64,000 nt of DNA from Ahaetulla prasina (lineage: Eukaryota > Chordata > Lepidosauria > Squamata > Colubridae), in assembly GCF_028640845.1 (NCBI RefSeq), contig NC_080542.1, positions 13,533,901 through 13,597,900 on the forward strand. Direction: 5' to 3'. A program made the position numbers and the translations under genes. The notes beneath the pieces are model-generated. The model searched no databases. It was not told where the DNA came from and saw nothing but the letters and a program-made list of their open reading frames with translations. Positions 1 to 10,875 of this stretch are shown one piece after another (position 1 is the stretch's first letter; each line of letters opens with the position of its first letter).

Positions 1-1731
1 GCATTTTACTCCCGAACAATGTCATCGGCTGAAAGAAACTATAGTCAGCTAGATAGAGAAGCCTTGGCCATAGTTTCCGGGGTAAAGAAGTTCCATGAAT
101 ATGTATTTGGCCGTGATTTCGAAATAGTCACAGACCATAGACCCCTGCTAGGCCTGTTGGCAGGTGACCGCCCAACGCCCGTGGCACTTTCGCCTAGACT
201 GACCCGATGGACTATCTTTCTGGCTGCGTATTCGTACAAATTGTTGCATCGGCCAGGAAAGGAGTTAGGGCATGCAGACGCTTTGAGCAGATGCCCACTA
301 CCAGAGACTATCGAAGACCCCACTCCGGGCGCACCCGTCCTGCTAATTGACTCTTTGGACTCGGGTCCAGTCACTTCCAAGGAGGTGGCTCGGGCTTCTT
401 ACAAGGACATTACAATCAGAACTGTAATGGGTTGGGTGCAAAGAGGATGGCCCGCTGCGCCGGGCGAGCGGTTTAAGGAATATGTAAAGAAACACGGGGA
501 GTTGTCGGCTCAAGGAGGGTGTCTGCTCTGGGGGGATAGAGTGGTGATCCCGGAGAAATTGCGGAAAAAAGTTTTGGAACTCCTGCACGAGGGCCACCCT
601 GGGATAGTGAGAATGAAGGGTTTAGCAAGGAGCTATGTGTGGTGGCCTTTGATGGACAAGGAGATTAGCGACAGGGTAGGAAAATGCCAAGCCTGCCAGG
701 AGTCCAGACCACTACCACCAACGGCCCCAACTCGGGAGTGGGAGAAACCCCAGGGCCCATGGTCTAGGATCCACATCGATTTTGCCGGCCCCTTCCATGG
801 GCAAACATTCCTAGTGGTAGTCGATGCCTATTCCAAATGGCTGGAAATCATTCTTATGAGATCCATGACAGCCGAGGCCGTAATCCCAGTCCTGCGGCGC
901 CTATTTGTAACCCACGGGTTACCAGACACCCTAGTCTCCGACAACGGCCCTCAATTCACAGCGACCCTGTTTGAAGGGTACTTGGCAGAAGAGGGCATCC
1001 GGCATGTCCTCTCGGCGCCGTTCCACCCTGCGACGAACGGCCTTGCAGAACGTTTCGTACGGAGTGCAAAGGAAGCATTGTCCAGAATCAGGCCAGGCGA
1101 TTGGCAATTAAAAATTGACACCTTCCTAGCAGTGCAACACAGAACCCCCTGTGTAGCAACTGGCCGCAGCCCAGCAGAACTACTGATGGGCAGGAAGCTG
1201 AGGTGCCCATTAGACCGGTTAAATCCAAACTACACCCCAGACGGGTACAAAGGGACAAACGGTAAAACAAGAGAAATGACAGTGGGAAGTCCAGTATGGG
1301 CACACAATTACGGAGAAGGCCCAAATTGGGTAAAGGGGACAATCCTTGAAACAACTGGACCCAAATCGTATTGGGTAGAGATAGAGGATGGCCGGGTTTG
1401 GAAGCGCCACATAGATCAATTAAGAAAAAGAACAATCACAAGTCCAGAAACAGGCCCTGACTATCCAATGTTTGAATTCACAGCTGACTCAAACCCGGGG
1501 CAAAAGCGGGACTTATCTGAGTACGATGAGGTCCAGCGACACCAACCGGTCCCTCCTGAAGAGAGCAGGAACGATTCTGCAAATAATCCAGGGCCGGATG
1601 GCCTAGAGGAGGAGCTGAGAGGAACAAACAGTCCCTCCGGCCAGCTCGACTCACTCCCAGAGAATGAATTGCGCAGGTCCGAAAGAGTTAGGAGACGCCC
1701 AGTCTACTTGCGTGACTACGTAGAGAAATAA
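1..1731 (+). CDS. Ty3/gypsy retrotransposon pol, 3' part (RNase H and integrase), cut by window start
   Basis: The frame is open from base 1 and ends at TAA 1729-1731, so the true start lies outside the window; the ATG at 19 is internal. Counting from that ATG, residues 1-91 are the RNase H end (DHRPLLGLL, then GHADALSR). An HHCC zinc-binding motif follows at H190, H193, C223 and C226. The integrase core has D254, D308 and E344, a DD35E spacing, with motifs SDNGPQFT and GLAERF. The protein would copy and insert the element's own DNA. Nothing interrupts 570 codons, so the copy looks young or selected. The tail after residue 440 is charged and shows no clear chromodomain. This is a mobile element, not a host gene. 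Confidence 0.93.
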   Translation, partial: AFYSRTMSSAERNYSQLDREALAIVSGVKKFHEYVFGRDFEIVTDHRPLLGLLAGDRPTPVALSPRLTRWTIFLAAYSYKLLHRPGKELGHADALSRCPLPETIEDPTPGAPVLLIDSLDSGPVTSKEVARASYKDITIRTVMGWVQRGWPAAPGERFKEYVKKHGELSAQGGCLLWGDRVVIPEKLRKKVLELLHEGHPGIVRMKGLARSYVWWPLMDKEISDRVGKCQACQESRPLPPTAPTREWEKPQGPWSRIHIDFAGPFHGQTFLVVVDAYSKWLEIILMRSMTAEAVIPVLRRLFVTHGLPDTLVSDNGPQFTATLFEGYLAEEGIRHVLSAPFHPATNGLAERFVRSAKEALSRIRPGDWQLKIDTFLAVQHRTPCVATGRSPAELLMGRKLRCPLDRLNPNYTPDGYKGTNGKTREMTVGSPVWAHNYGEGPNWVKGTILETTGPKSYWVEIEDGRVWKRHIDQLRKRTITSPETGPDYPMFEFTADSNPGQKRDLSEYDEVQRHQPVPPEESRNDSANNPGPDGLEEELRGTNSPSGQLDSLPENELRRSERVRRRPVYLRDYVEK

Positions 1732-1769
1732 GATGCTAATTTCATGTAAATAGGGGTACAATGTTTTCT

Positions 1770-1782
1770 GGGAGGGAAGGAG
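1770..1782 (+). promoter_or_regulatory. polypurine tract of the gypsy element
   Basis: A run of only G and A directly precedes the TG that opens the 3' LTR. This is the usual primer site for plus-strand DNA synthesis in LTR retrotransposons. Confidence 0.7.
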
Positions 1783-1971
1783 TGTAATGTATCTTTAAGA
1801 GTTTTGGAGGGAAATTAGAGCGGGAAATAGCACGTTGCTGATTGGCTGTTGCCTCCGACTGAACTGTATATAAAGAGGGGTTTGTCTGTTGTTCGCTGCT
1901 GGGTTCACTATAAACTAAAGAGCTGTTGTCACTCATCTGGTCTCCTGCCTCGTTATTGCCCGAATCTAACA
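1783..1971 (+). mobile_element. 3' LTR of the gypsy element (189 bp)
   Basis: It begins TGTAATG just after the polypurine tract and ends TCTAACA, giving TG...CA ends. A TATA box (TATATAAAG) sits at 1867-1875. At 189 bp it is short for an LTR. The 5' LTR is outside the window, so LTR divergence and the target duplication cannot be checked here. Confidence 0.75.
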
Positions 1972-2007
1972 TACAGAGAGTTGGCTCTTTACACAATTCA
2001 GTTATTT

Positions 2008-2425
2008 ACCATATTTTTCAGAGTATAAGACACACTTTTTCCCTCCTAAAGGAGAGTGAAAACCTGGCTGCGTCTTATACACTGAATGTAGACCCACCAT
2101 CCCATTGGCCCCCACCTTTTGGCCTCTGCCTCCCAGTAATTTACCTCCTTGCAATAAGCAGCCAACAGCAAAGAGCCCGTTTCAGCTTCAGCACAACCTG
2201 ATTATCACAAGCAGTTGATTGTCAGTTGGATCAGCCTCCAGACCCTCAGCTGTTTCAGGCTGCAGGGATTGCCATTGCCCATTGCCGTGTGGGCCTCTGC
2301 TGTTTACTACAATGAGGCAAATTGCTGGGAGGCAGAGGCAGGATTTTGTTTTCTTTTGTTTTCTTCCTGCAAAAAGGTAGGTGCGTCTTATAGTCCGGAG
2401 CGCCTTATACTCCGAAAAATACGGT
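2008..2425. mobile_element. Non-autonomous DNA transposon with inverted ends (MITE-like)
   Basis: The left end reads ACCATATTTTTCAGAGTATA and the right end, reverse-complemented, ACCGTATTTTTCGGAGTATA, with the related GTCTTATA motif inside both ends. ATTT flanks both sides (2004-2007 and 2426-2429), a possible target duplication. No coding capacity. The superfamily is not certain from sequence alone. Confidence 0.6.
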
Positions 2426-3047
2426 ATTTATTTTTCATTGTTTATTTCATTATTCATACATTCATACTTTACTGCTATATTTACAGTAGCCCATCTCACA
2501 GTTTTTTTGGTAAACACAAGATTAAAAAGCAACTAATTAAGAAGAAATACTAACAAACAAAAATAAAGGTATTGAAGGAGAGTTTGAAAGGGTTTTTAAT
2601 CCATTCAGATTGGCAAACATATGCTACTAATAAACACTTTCCTATATCTGAGCTACTATTTCACTTGCATATGTGTGTGTGCATACATGCACAGAAAGAC
2701 ACACATTTTATGTGTGCACACAGGGAAATAGGTAAATATATGTACATAAACACACTTTTTAAGAACTTTCCTGTTTGTTACTTACAATTGGTTTATTAGT
2801 TGCATTCTTTTGTATTCTTACATTGAATTGACTGTATTCAATCTCTGTTTAAACACAATCCTTAAAGCTATCCCTATAAATATGTAAATATGTAACCTCT
2901 TCTCATTCCATTCAAGTCTCTTTTAGATGCTTACCAATTACTAAATGTTTTTCTATGAGCTATTTGAGTTATTAGTGTGACTCTTAATGAAACAAATTAA
3001 GTTTCTCTCATAATTTGGAGAAATTATAGTGCACTGGACTAAAAGAG
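2426..3047. other. AT-rich sequence downstream of V2R gene A, possible 3' UTR
   Basis: No gene seen. A TTTATT at 2792-2797, which is AATAAA on the minus strand, lies about 250 bp past the stop of gene A and is a candidate polyadenylation signal. Short runs of CA and TA also occur. Confidence 0.4.
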
Positions 3048-3949
3048 TCAGTTTTCTTTCTTAATCAGCTGCTCCTTTCTGTTCAAATCAGGCCTCAGAA
3101 CAATAATGTAGCATTTAGGGGCAAAGATGCAACCCAGTAATCCAGCTGCAGAAGCCAAAATGGAAAAGATCTCCACAGCTACCATATATTTCCCCTTAGT
3201 GCTCAGATAGCTGGGAACAAATGATATCCAGACACTACAAAAGACCAACATGCTGAAGGTGATAAATTTGGCCTCATTGAAACTATCAGGCAGCTTCCTA
3301 GCCAGGAAAGCAACCATGAAACTGATAACAGTCAAGAAACCCATAAAACCAAGGGCAGTATAAAACATGATGGATGAACCTTCACTACATTCCAGAATAA
3401 TTTCTTCAGATACAGAGTATGTGTCTGAATCTGGGAATGGAGGGGAAATTGCCAGCCACACACTACAAATAGTGACTTGTACCAGGGAGCAAGACAAGAC
3501 AATAGTATAAGCCAGCCTTTTCCCCACCCATTTCCTCATTTTAGAGCCTGGCTTGGTGGCCATGAAAGCAAGAACAACAATGGTTGTTTTCCCCAATATA
3601 CAAGAAATGGCTACAGAGAAGATGATGCTAAAAACAGTTTGCCGCAAGAGACATTTCACCTGATCTGGTTGCCCAATGAAGAGCAAAGTGCAAAGAAAGG
3701 AGAGAAGGAGAGCAATGAGGAGAACATAGGTCAGGTTCCTGTTGTTGGCTTTGACAATGGGAGTGTCCCGCTTTTTAATGAAGATCCCCAGTACCATGGC
3801 TGAGGAGAAAGAAAAGAAGAAAGCAACACTGGTCAAGGTGATTCCCAAGTTTTCTTCATACGACAAAAATGTGATCTGTTTTGGAATACAAATATTTTGA
3901 GCTTTATTGGGGTATTGATCCTCTGAACACCAGAAACAGTCATCTGCAT
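3048..3949 (-). CDS. V2R gene A exon 6: cysteine-rich end, seven membrane helices, stop
   Basis: The acceptor AG (3951-3950) follows a pyrimidine run; the exon starts in phase 1 (DADDCFWC, the last cysteines of the nine-cysteine region) and ends at TGA 3050-3048. It carries all seven helices and class C marks: the loop [12 protein letters not shown] before helix 2, [20 protein letters not shown] at helix 3, and [13 protein letters not shown] after helix 7. No stop or frameshift in 299 residues. The C-terminal tail is short. In mammals, V2Rs signal through Go to TRPC2 in basal vomeronasal neurons. It ends KKEN, two residues longer than genes B and C. Confidence 0.95.
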
Positions 3950-4218
3950 CTGAAAAAGAAATAATTTCAGTCATATTTAAAAAGTTTATAAATGTCAGAC
4001 CTAGCCCAAGAATAACACAGAACAGCCAAACTTCACTTCTTTATTTGCTCATACCATATAGACAGAATCTTGCCGGACTAAACCTATATTACTCTAATCG
4101 TAATGGATAAGTCCTGGAGATTCTAGGGAATGGCTATCCTAAAACTTCCTATTTCTTTGATCCAGCTCATGGTTGTGATTTATCTTGTCTCACTCCCTCA
4201 CCTTCCATAGAAGGTGCT
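3950..4218. other. Gene A intron 5, no clear element
   Basis: Intron sequence between exon 6 and the solo LTR; nothing recognisable. Confidence 0.5.
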
Positions 4219-4761
4219 TGTTATGTCCTCCTCGCCTCCGTCCAAATGATAGCTTAATTAGCCGGCTCTTATCAGCTCTGGCAACAAAACAGCCAGCGTC
4301 TGCCAAGAGCCCTCATTGGCTGCCAAGACGCTGGTGAGTCACAACCTTCAGCTCTAGTCAATCCATGGATTTGCCTGATACTAAGAGACACACCAGCTCT
4401 TGCTGCCTTTTATATCCTGTGGGGTGTGACTCCATGACTCAGCACTTCCTAGGTCTGCCCCTCCCCTGTTTCTGTCACTCCCTTCTCTCCTGCCTACGAA
4501 ACCTGATTGCTACAAGCCTGATTGCTGTCAGCTGGGTCTGCAGATGTGGCCTGGGGGGGGGAATAGTCAGGAGAAGAAGGCCTCATTATCTCTTTTGCTT
4601 GGCCTGCTTCTGGCTCCTGGAGCTGATCCAGGGAGGCCGCTGTTTCCGAGGTAAGTCCTGATGGCCCTTCCCCCTTACTGTCCAAATCACTTTCTGGCAG
4701 CAGGCCCGGCTCCGAGTCACTTTCGGGCATGGGGCCAGGTTCAGGGGCGGGAGCCACAACA
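4219..4761 (-). mobile_element. Solo LTR, 543 bp, with 5-bp target duplication
   Basis: Read on the minus strand it begins TGTTGTGG and ends ACATAACA. The 5-bp repeat GTGCT lies directly outside both ends (4214-4218 and 4762-4766). A TATA-like GATATAAAAGG lies inside on the minus strand near 4405-4418. No internal retroviral or gypsy sequence remains, as after recombination between two LTRs. A related LTR is at 29594-30551. Class (gypsy or endogenous retrovirus) not resolved. Confidence 0.8.
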
Positions 4762-5076
4762 GTGCTCCTATATTCCTGGGAAACTGCTACTTCATACCAT
4801 CTCCCCCTTCATAGACATTCCACCACAATAAATGGCGAAAGCAAGCTAACTTTCATAGTAAAGTCTAAATGCTTTTCATTTAGCCTTTCTACTAAAGGTG
4901 CCTTAACTTGAGAAGACCTTTTACATTGATATTGTTCATTTACTTAAGCATTAAAAACTCTTCATTTGGATGAAAAATTATGAAATTAGGATACGATTTA
5001 AGGCAACTCATTTTTCATATTTAAGAAATTATACGATATTTTATTCTTTCAAAATTCCTTTGCAACTTGTCAATAC

Positions 5077-5262
5077 TGTCAACTCACAAAGCATCCCTCG
5101 CCTGCTCTCGAGTTACCATAGGCAAAGGGGATGGGGAAATGGTGAAGCAGCACGGCAGCCAAAAACAAAAGCACATTCCAGACATATCTCTCTCAAGACT
5201 GTCTCCGAGGGATACCCACAGCGGCCAGAGGGGAGTGATCTCTACAACCTGCCAACATGAAC
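5077..5262 (+). mobile_element. Truncated LTR-like repeat
   Basis: It starts TGTCAAC and matches the first half of the repeat at 39787-40166, including GCCTGCTCTCGAGTT and GGGGAGTGA segments. The second half is missing. Confidence 0.5.
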
Positions 5263-5283
5263 AACTTGTTAAACTTGTAATTT

Positions 5284-5547
5284 TTTTAAAATTTGAATTT
5301 ATATCTTGCCCTTCTCCGAAGACTCAGGGTGGCTTACACAGTGTTAAGCAATAGTCTTCGTCCATTTGTGTATTATACACAAAGTCAACTTTTATTGCCC
5401 CCAACAATCTGGGTCCTCATTTAACCTACCTTATAAAGGATGGAAGGCTGAGTCAACCTTGGGTCTGGTGGGACTTGAATTTGCAGTAATTGCAAGCAGC
5501 TGTGTTAATAACAGACAGACTTAGTCTGCTGAGCCACCAGAGGCCCT
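5284..5547 (-). mobile_element. tRNA-derived SINE (family 2)
   Basis: On the minus strand it runs from a tRNA-like head (GGTGGCTCAG, then a B-box-like ATTCAAGTCCCACCAG) to a tail CTGAGTCTTCGGAGAAGGGC, which resembles the L2 LINE end in this window. It ends 53 bp from exon 5 of gene A. Other copies: 20035-20268, 53885-54128 and 63298-63556. Confidence 0.8.
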
Positions 5548-5599
5548 AATTTGATTTCTGGAAAACTTATTAGGATTTTCCTTTTATGGTATTTCTTAC

Positions 5600-5726
5600 C
5601 TGCCTTATTTGAGATCTTCCCTTCTGGACACCGGAGGCAATCATAGCAGCAAAATGGCTTCCCTTCTATTTTCACCTTACTGTAACCGGAAACACAATGA
5701 TCATTGCATGCAGAAATGGGTTGCAC
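5600..5726 (-). CDS. V2R gene A exon 5: nine-cysteine domain
   Basis: A 127-bp exon, acceptor AG at 5728-5727 and donor GTAAG after 5600. It starts in phase 0 ([11 protein letters not shown]) and ends in phase 1, matching exon 6. It has six cysteines ([14 protein letters not shown]); the other three of the domain are at the start of exon 6. This domain links the ligand-binding lobe to the membrane part and is needed for signal transfer in class C receptors. The length equals exon 5 of genes B and C. A tRNA-derived SINE sits close downstream in the intron. Confidence 0.95.
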
Positions 5727-5731
5727 CTGTT

Positions 5732-6119
5732 GGAAATAAATAATGGAATATTCAGAAATTCTTCTTTAATATACAGAAATTCTTTAATATTCAGAAATTC
5801 TTGTATTTCAGAGGCACGGATTCCACAACTTTTGCTATATATATTTCAGATTTTTCTATTTGGCTATGGCATGAATATATTATTCACTTGGCACATTTCT
5901 GTGGTGTAAATTGTAGAGATTCCTCAGAAAATAAAATTTCTATTTAATATTCTTAGTCTTAGAATGACATCATTCTTAAAATCGGAATCATAAACATTTG
6001 TAAGAACAGTTATTATGGTCTTCACTCCATTTCACTAATATTCTGTATTAATAATATATAATATTATTATTTCCACTAGAGCAGCATTGTAGCCTAGTTG
6101 TGAAGAGGCTTGCTTTGAA
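5732..6119. repeat. Duplicated block, short copy
   Basis: This block, with about four units of the minisatellite at its start (5737-5812), reappears at 10870-11904. The 307 bp after the minisatellite look identical in the two places. The match stops at 6119, where LINE sequence begins. Confidence 0.75.
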
Positions 6120-6190
6120 CTTTAAGGGGCGTGCATAAGAGCACATACGTGCCTACCGTTCCTGTCCTGTTTTTTCCCCTATGTATATAT
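6120..6190 (+). mobile_element. 3' UTR scrap of a CR1-group LINE (family with FLRGL end)
   Basis: AGGGGCGTGCATAAGAGCAC followed by GTGCCTACCGTTCCTGTCCT matches the 3' UTR of the copies ending at 35195 and 45902. Confidence 0.6.
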
Positions 6191-6622
6191 ATGTTTTTTG
6201 TTTTTTTTTTATAAAAAAGTTTTATTTTTACAATCTTATCAAATAATTCATCCAATGTACAGTTATATACAATTAGTCGGGCCTGCCCAGTCACCATCCC
6301 CCTTTTTAACCTTCTTCCCTCTTCTACCTTCTTTTACTTTCCAAACCTTCCTCTCCTTCTCTTATCTACCTCCTCTCCTCCCTCCACCCTACACTCTTCT
6401 CCCTCTTCTACCCCTCTTCCTTCCTCTTCTCCTCTTTCCTACCTCCTACTCTCTTTTTCCTCCCCACCGTTCTAAAATGGCAACTGGTCAGACCCGACCC
6501 TACATTAATTATATTTATACATCTTCAATAATCCCTAGTCTCTCCACGCTTATTCACACTCTCAATTCCCTCTCCTTCAAAAATATATCTAATACAAATT
6601 ATTTCCTAAATTTACTCATATG

Positions 6623-9600
6623 CTATTTGATATTTTTTATCTGATACTTATTTTGAATATAATCAATCCACATTTTCCATTCTAAAATATATTTTCTTGT
6701 GTATAGTCTTTCAAGTAAGCAGAAATTTTGCCATTTCTGCCAGATTTGATACTTTAAGAGTCCATTCTTCAATTGTAGGTAATTCTTCTTTCTTCCAATA
6801 TTGAGCAATCAAAAGTCTTGCGGCTGTTATTAAGTTCGAATCAATTTAGTCTCTATAGCTGTACAATCCATAATTATTCCTAGTAAAAAGAACTGCGGGT
6901 AAACTTAATCTTCTTTTCAAAATATTCTGCATGATCCACCATACTTTAATCCAAAATGCTTTAACTTTTTGCAAGTCCACCATATATGATAATAAGTAGC
7001 ATCTTCACAATCACATCTCCAGCATTTAGCCTGTACATTAGGATACATACATGACAATTTTTGGGGTCTAAATGCCATCTATAAAACATCTTATAAAATT
7101 TTCTCTCATATTTTGCGCTTGTGTAAATTTAACATTCCTCACCCAAATTCTTTCCCAAGTTTCCAACATTATTGGTTGCTGAAAATTTTGTGCCCACTTA
7201 ATCATACAATCCTTAACCAAATCAGTCTCTGAATCTATTTCTACTAATACATTATACAACCTCTTAATATGCTGTTGACCTTGATCTCTCATTTGTTTTA
7301 ACAAATTATCCTCAATTTGCTTAACACCTATTTTTGATCTAATTTCCATCTAGCTTGTAGTTGTCCATATTGGAACCATGTATAATTTTTCCTTCTTCCC
7401 CATCTTTTCTCTAGATTTTAATTGTAACTCCCCTTTTCCATACAAAGAAGTTCTTTATAAGTAACTACCTCCATCTTTTGATATATATTTATATTTTCTA
7501 TCATGTGTCTCGGTTTGCCCATATTGGAATCTTTCCCTCTAATTTGTATTGATATTTCCTCCAAACCCTCAATAATGCATTTCTAATTATATTATTTTTA
7601 AATATTTTATCAACTTTCTTATCATATAATAAATAGGCATGCCACCCATATAACAAACCATAACCTTCTATATTCAGAACTCTTTCCTCAGTTAAATTAA
7701 TCCAATCAGTAATTAATGATAAAACAACTGCTTCATAATACAATTTTAAATTAGGCATTTTAAGACCCCCTTTCCTTATATCCTGCATTACTTTTAATTT
7801 TATTCTTGGTTTTTGCCCATCCATACAAATTTACTAATCCCTTTTGCCATTCCTGTAATTTAATATCATTCTTAAACACCGGTATCATTTGAAACAAAAA
7901 CAAAACCTGGGCAAAACATTCATTTTATAGCCGCTATTCTTCCCAGCAAAGATAGTTGTAACTTCTTCCAACTCTCCATTTCTTTCCATACCTTCTGCCA
8001 CAATACCTCATAATTATTTTTGTATAATTTAACATTTGAAGCTGTAATATATATTCCTAAATATTTAACCTTTTAACGATTTCAAAACCTGAAGTTCTTT
8101 CTAACTCTTCTTTTGTTGTATATTCATATTTTTAGTTATCATCTTTGTCTTTTGCTGATTCACCTTAAATCCAGATACTTTACCATACTGACCAATTATA
8201 TCTTTTAAACCAGTTACTGAGTATATTGGTTGAGATACAGTAACAACCAGGTCATCTGCAAAAGCTCTTAATCTATAATCTTGATGTTTAACTCTAATTC
8301 CCTTTATTCGATCGGAACCACGTATGTTATTCAGAAGAATTTCTAAAGTTAAAATAAAAGTAATGGGGACAAGGGACATCCCTGTCTCGTCCCTTTCTCA
8401 ATTTTAAAAGTTTCTGTTAACCCACCATTTACTATTATTTGTGCTGTTTGCTTCTGATATATTGCTTTAATTGCACGAATAAAATAATCCCCAAATTGCA
8501 TTTTTCTATTACTTTAAACAAAACTGCCAATCCAATCTATCAAAAGCTTTTTCAGCATCCAAAAAGGAATGCCGCTGATACTTGGTTGTTTCGTTCCAAA
8601 TATTCAAGTAAATTTACGATTTGCCTCACATTATATCTCATCTGCCTACCCTTAATAAATCCTGACTGATCATTATGAATTATTTGATTCATCACTGGCA
8701 TTAATCTATTAGCCAATATCTTGGTAAATATCTTGTAATCAGTATTTAAAAGTGATATAGGCCTATAATTCTCTGCTTTAATACCATCTCGATCTTCCTT
8801 CGGTATTAACGAAATAAAGGCTGTCCTCCATGAAGGGGGAACATCTCCTCCCATTTGAATTTTATTAAATAACTCTTTAAGTGGTTCAACCATCTCATTT
8901 TGTAAATTTTTATAATAAACAGCTGTTAAACCATCTGTTCCTGGTGCTTTACCGATTTTAAGTTGTTTGATTGCTAAGAAAATTTCCTCTGAAGTAATTA
9001 ATTGATTCAATTCTTCTCTTTGATTTTCTGTAAGCTCACAAATATTTTGTTGTTGTAAATATCTTTCTATCTCTGTATCATCAACCATATCCCTAGAATA
9101 TAACTTACTATAATACTCTAAAATGCTTTTTAATCAAGTTCTTTTGATAAACTTCCTTACCCCTATATTCTATTTTATCAATCGTTCGTGATTTCTGTTT
9201 TTCCTTATTAAATAGGCAAGCCATCTTCCTGGCTTATTGGCATTATTAAACGATTATGTTTTACATATTGTAAATTAATTGCTACTTGATCTGCCATCAA
9301 CATATTAAACTGACCTCTCAATATATTTATTGATTCTTTTATTTTACTATTTCCTGGGCTATTTATCAATAATTGTTCTTTCTTTTAATTTCCTCTTCCA
9401 GTTCCTTTTTCTTTTCTGCAATTTATTTTTGTATTTAATATTCATTTGTATAAGATTTCCTCTCATATAAGCCTTACTGGAGTCCCAAATCATCTCTATA
9501 GATGTCTCTTTTTCATATTCATAATAAAAATTCTTTCATTTGTTTTTACATTCATTTACATTTTGTTCATATTTAAACAAATTCTCATTCAACCTCCATG

Positions 9601-10311
9601 ATCTCCTAGCCTCCTTTTCCGATCAAATTCAATCCAAACTGGACTATGATCAGATAAAGTTCTTGAACAAATCTTCGTCTTCTTCACTCTAGAATACAAG
9701 TCATTAGTAATCAAAATAAAATCAATCCTCGAAAATGATTGGTGCCTATCAGAAAAGAAGGTAAAATCCTCTCTTCTGTATTATGTTCTCTCCAAATATC
9801 TCTTAATTCCAAGTCCTCCATCATATCAAAAAGCCTTTGGTAATTTCGCCCGCTTGATATCTTCCTTAAGCTTTTTTGTCTTTTGAGTATCCAACACACC
9901 ATTCCAATCACCCATTAATATATATGATTTATAATCCCAAAATACTATTCTTTTATGTAAAACTTGAAAAATTTTCTTGTTGTTGATTCGAGCATAAACT
10001 CCTATTAATAATGTCTTCTTTCCTCCAACAAGAGTTCAATAGCAATGTATCTTCCTTGCTTATCCACCTCAATTAATTTTGCTGATATATCCTTCTTTAT
10101 ATATATAACTAAACCATTTTTTTCTCCAAAGAGGAGGCAACAAATGTACTCCCAGTTTTGAATTTATCAAATATTTCTGGTCTAAAGATCTAATATGTGT
10201 TTCTTGTAAACAAGTAATGTCATTTTAAATTGTTTCAAATAATGAAATACTTTCCTTCTCTTCTGGTGAATTCAAACCATTAACATTCCAAGATAATAGT
10301 TTAATTGCCAT
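6623..10311 (-). pseudogene. L1 ORF2 remnant (endonuclease and reverse transcriptase)
   Basis: Open pieces at 9711-9911, 8552-9088, 8101-8379, 7501-7824, 7068-7349 and 6623-6808 line up in order on the minus strand. The polymerase motif FADD is readable at about 8260-8270. Stops between the pieces, including one 28 codons after the start, mean no working enzyme. Confidence 0.85.
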
Positions 10312-10678
10312 TATCGGCCAAAGGAAACTTTTGGAATACTAGCCGCAAATCACATTTTGCTTTAGGCCTTGCTCCTCCCACTGTTTCCGTTGTAGTAGTT
10401 GCCAGTTGTTGTTGTGCCTTCATCTCTTGTTCCTTGCGTTTAGCAGCAGCTCTTGTCAGCCTTTGTTCTTTTGAATCTGGACCCGTCATAGGTATTTCCA
10501 ACACTTGTAATAAATCTTCTTCCATCGCAATCTGTTCTTGAACCTGCTTCACTTCTCTTTCCTTCACTTCAGTCTCCTTTCTTCTAGCATCCAGTGGAGA
10601 AAGACTTCCAACTTTTAATGCCTCAACATAAAATTCTCTCGCTTTTCCAACTGTATTGAGACGATGTACTTCCTGCAT
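10301..10678 (-). pseudogene. L1 ORF1, C-terminal part
   Basis: 125 codons, charged and glutamine-rich, ending at TAA 10303-10301. The stop overlaps the ORF2 start by 11 bases (ORF2 ATG at 10311-10309). The N-terminal part is lost by 5' truncation. Assigned to L1 ORF1 by position; the domain itself is not clearly recognisable. Confidence 0.6.
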
Positions 10679-10726
10679 AATATACTATTATACCAGTTGG
10701 AATATCCCATCTATATTCAATCTGAC

Positions 10727-10875
10727 GTTTTTAAGTTTTAATTCGGCCAAATTGAATTAGTTTTTTAAAAGATTTTTTAAATTTTATATTATATGTATAA
10801 TTGTTTTTATCTGGCTGTAAACCACCTTGAGTCCTTTGGGAGAAGGGCGGTATAGAAATCAAATAAATAAATAAT
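10727..10875 (+). mobile_element. L2 LINE 3' tail
   Basis: It ends TTTGGGAGAAGGGCGGTATA and (AAAT)n, matching the tails at 49600 and 58490. Only the 3' UTR is present. Confidence 0.75.

Larger units (their letters stand above)
6190..10726 (-). mobile_element. L1 LINE, 5'-truncated and decayed
   Basis: A poly-T at 6190 is the poly-A tail read backwards. On the minus strand come an ORF1 end (10301-10678), ORF2 from ATG 10311, the endonuclease (LSWNVNGLNS, then LQETHIR), reverse transcriptase (KAPGTDGLTA, NYRPISLLNT, DQSGFIKGR, RAFADDLVVT) and a C-terminal part near 6620-7350. Many stops and frameshifts break it. It lies in intron 4 of gene A. About 4.5 kb, so most of the element apart from its 5' end is present. 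Confidence 0.88.

Noticed and set aside
45..597. Minus-strand frames within the gypsy pol region
   Set aside because: Shadows of the intact plus-strand integrase frame.
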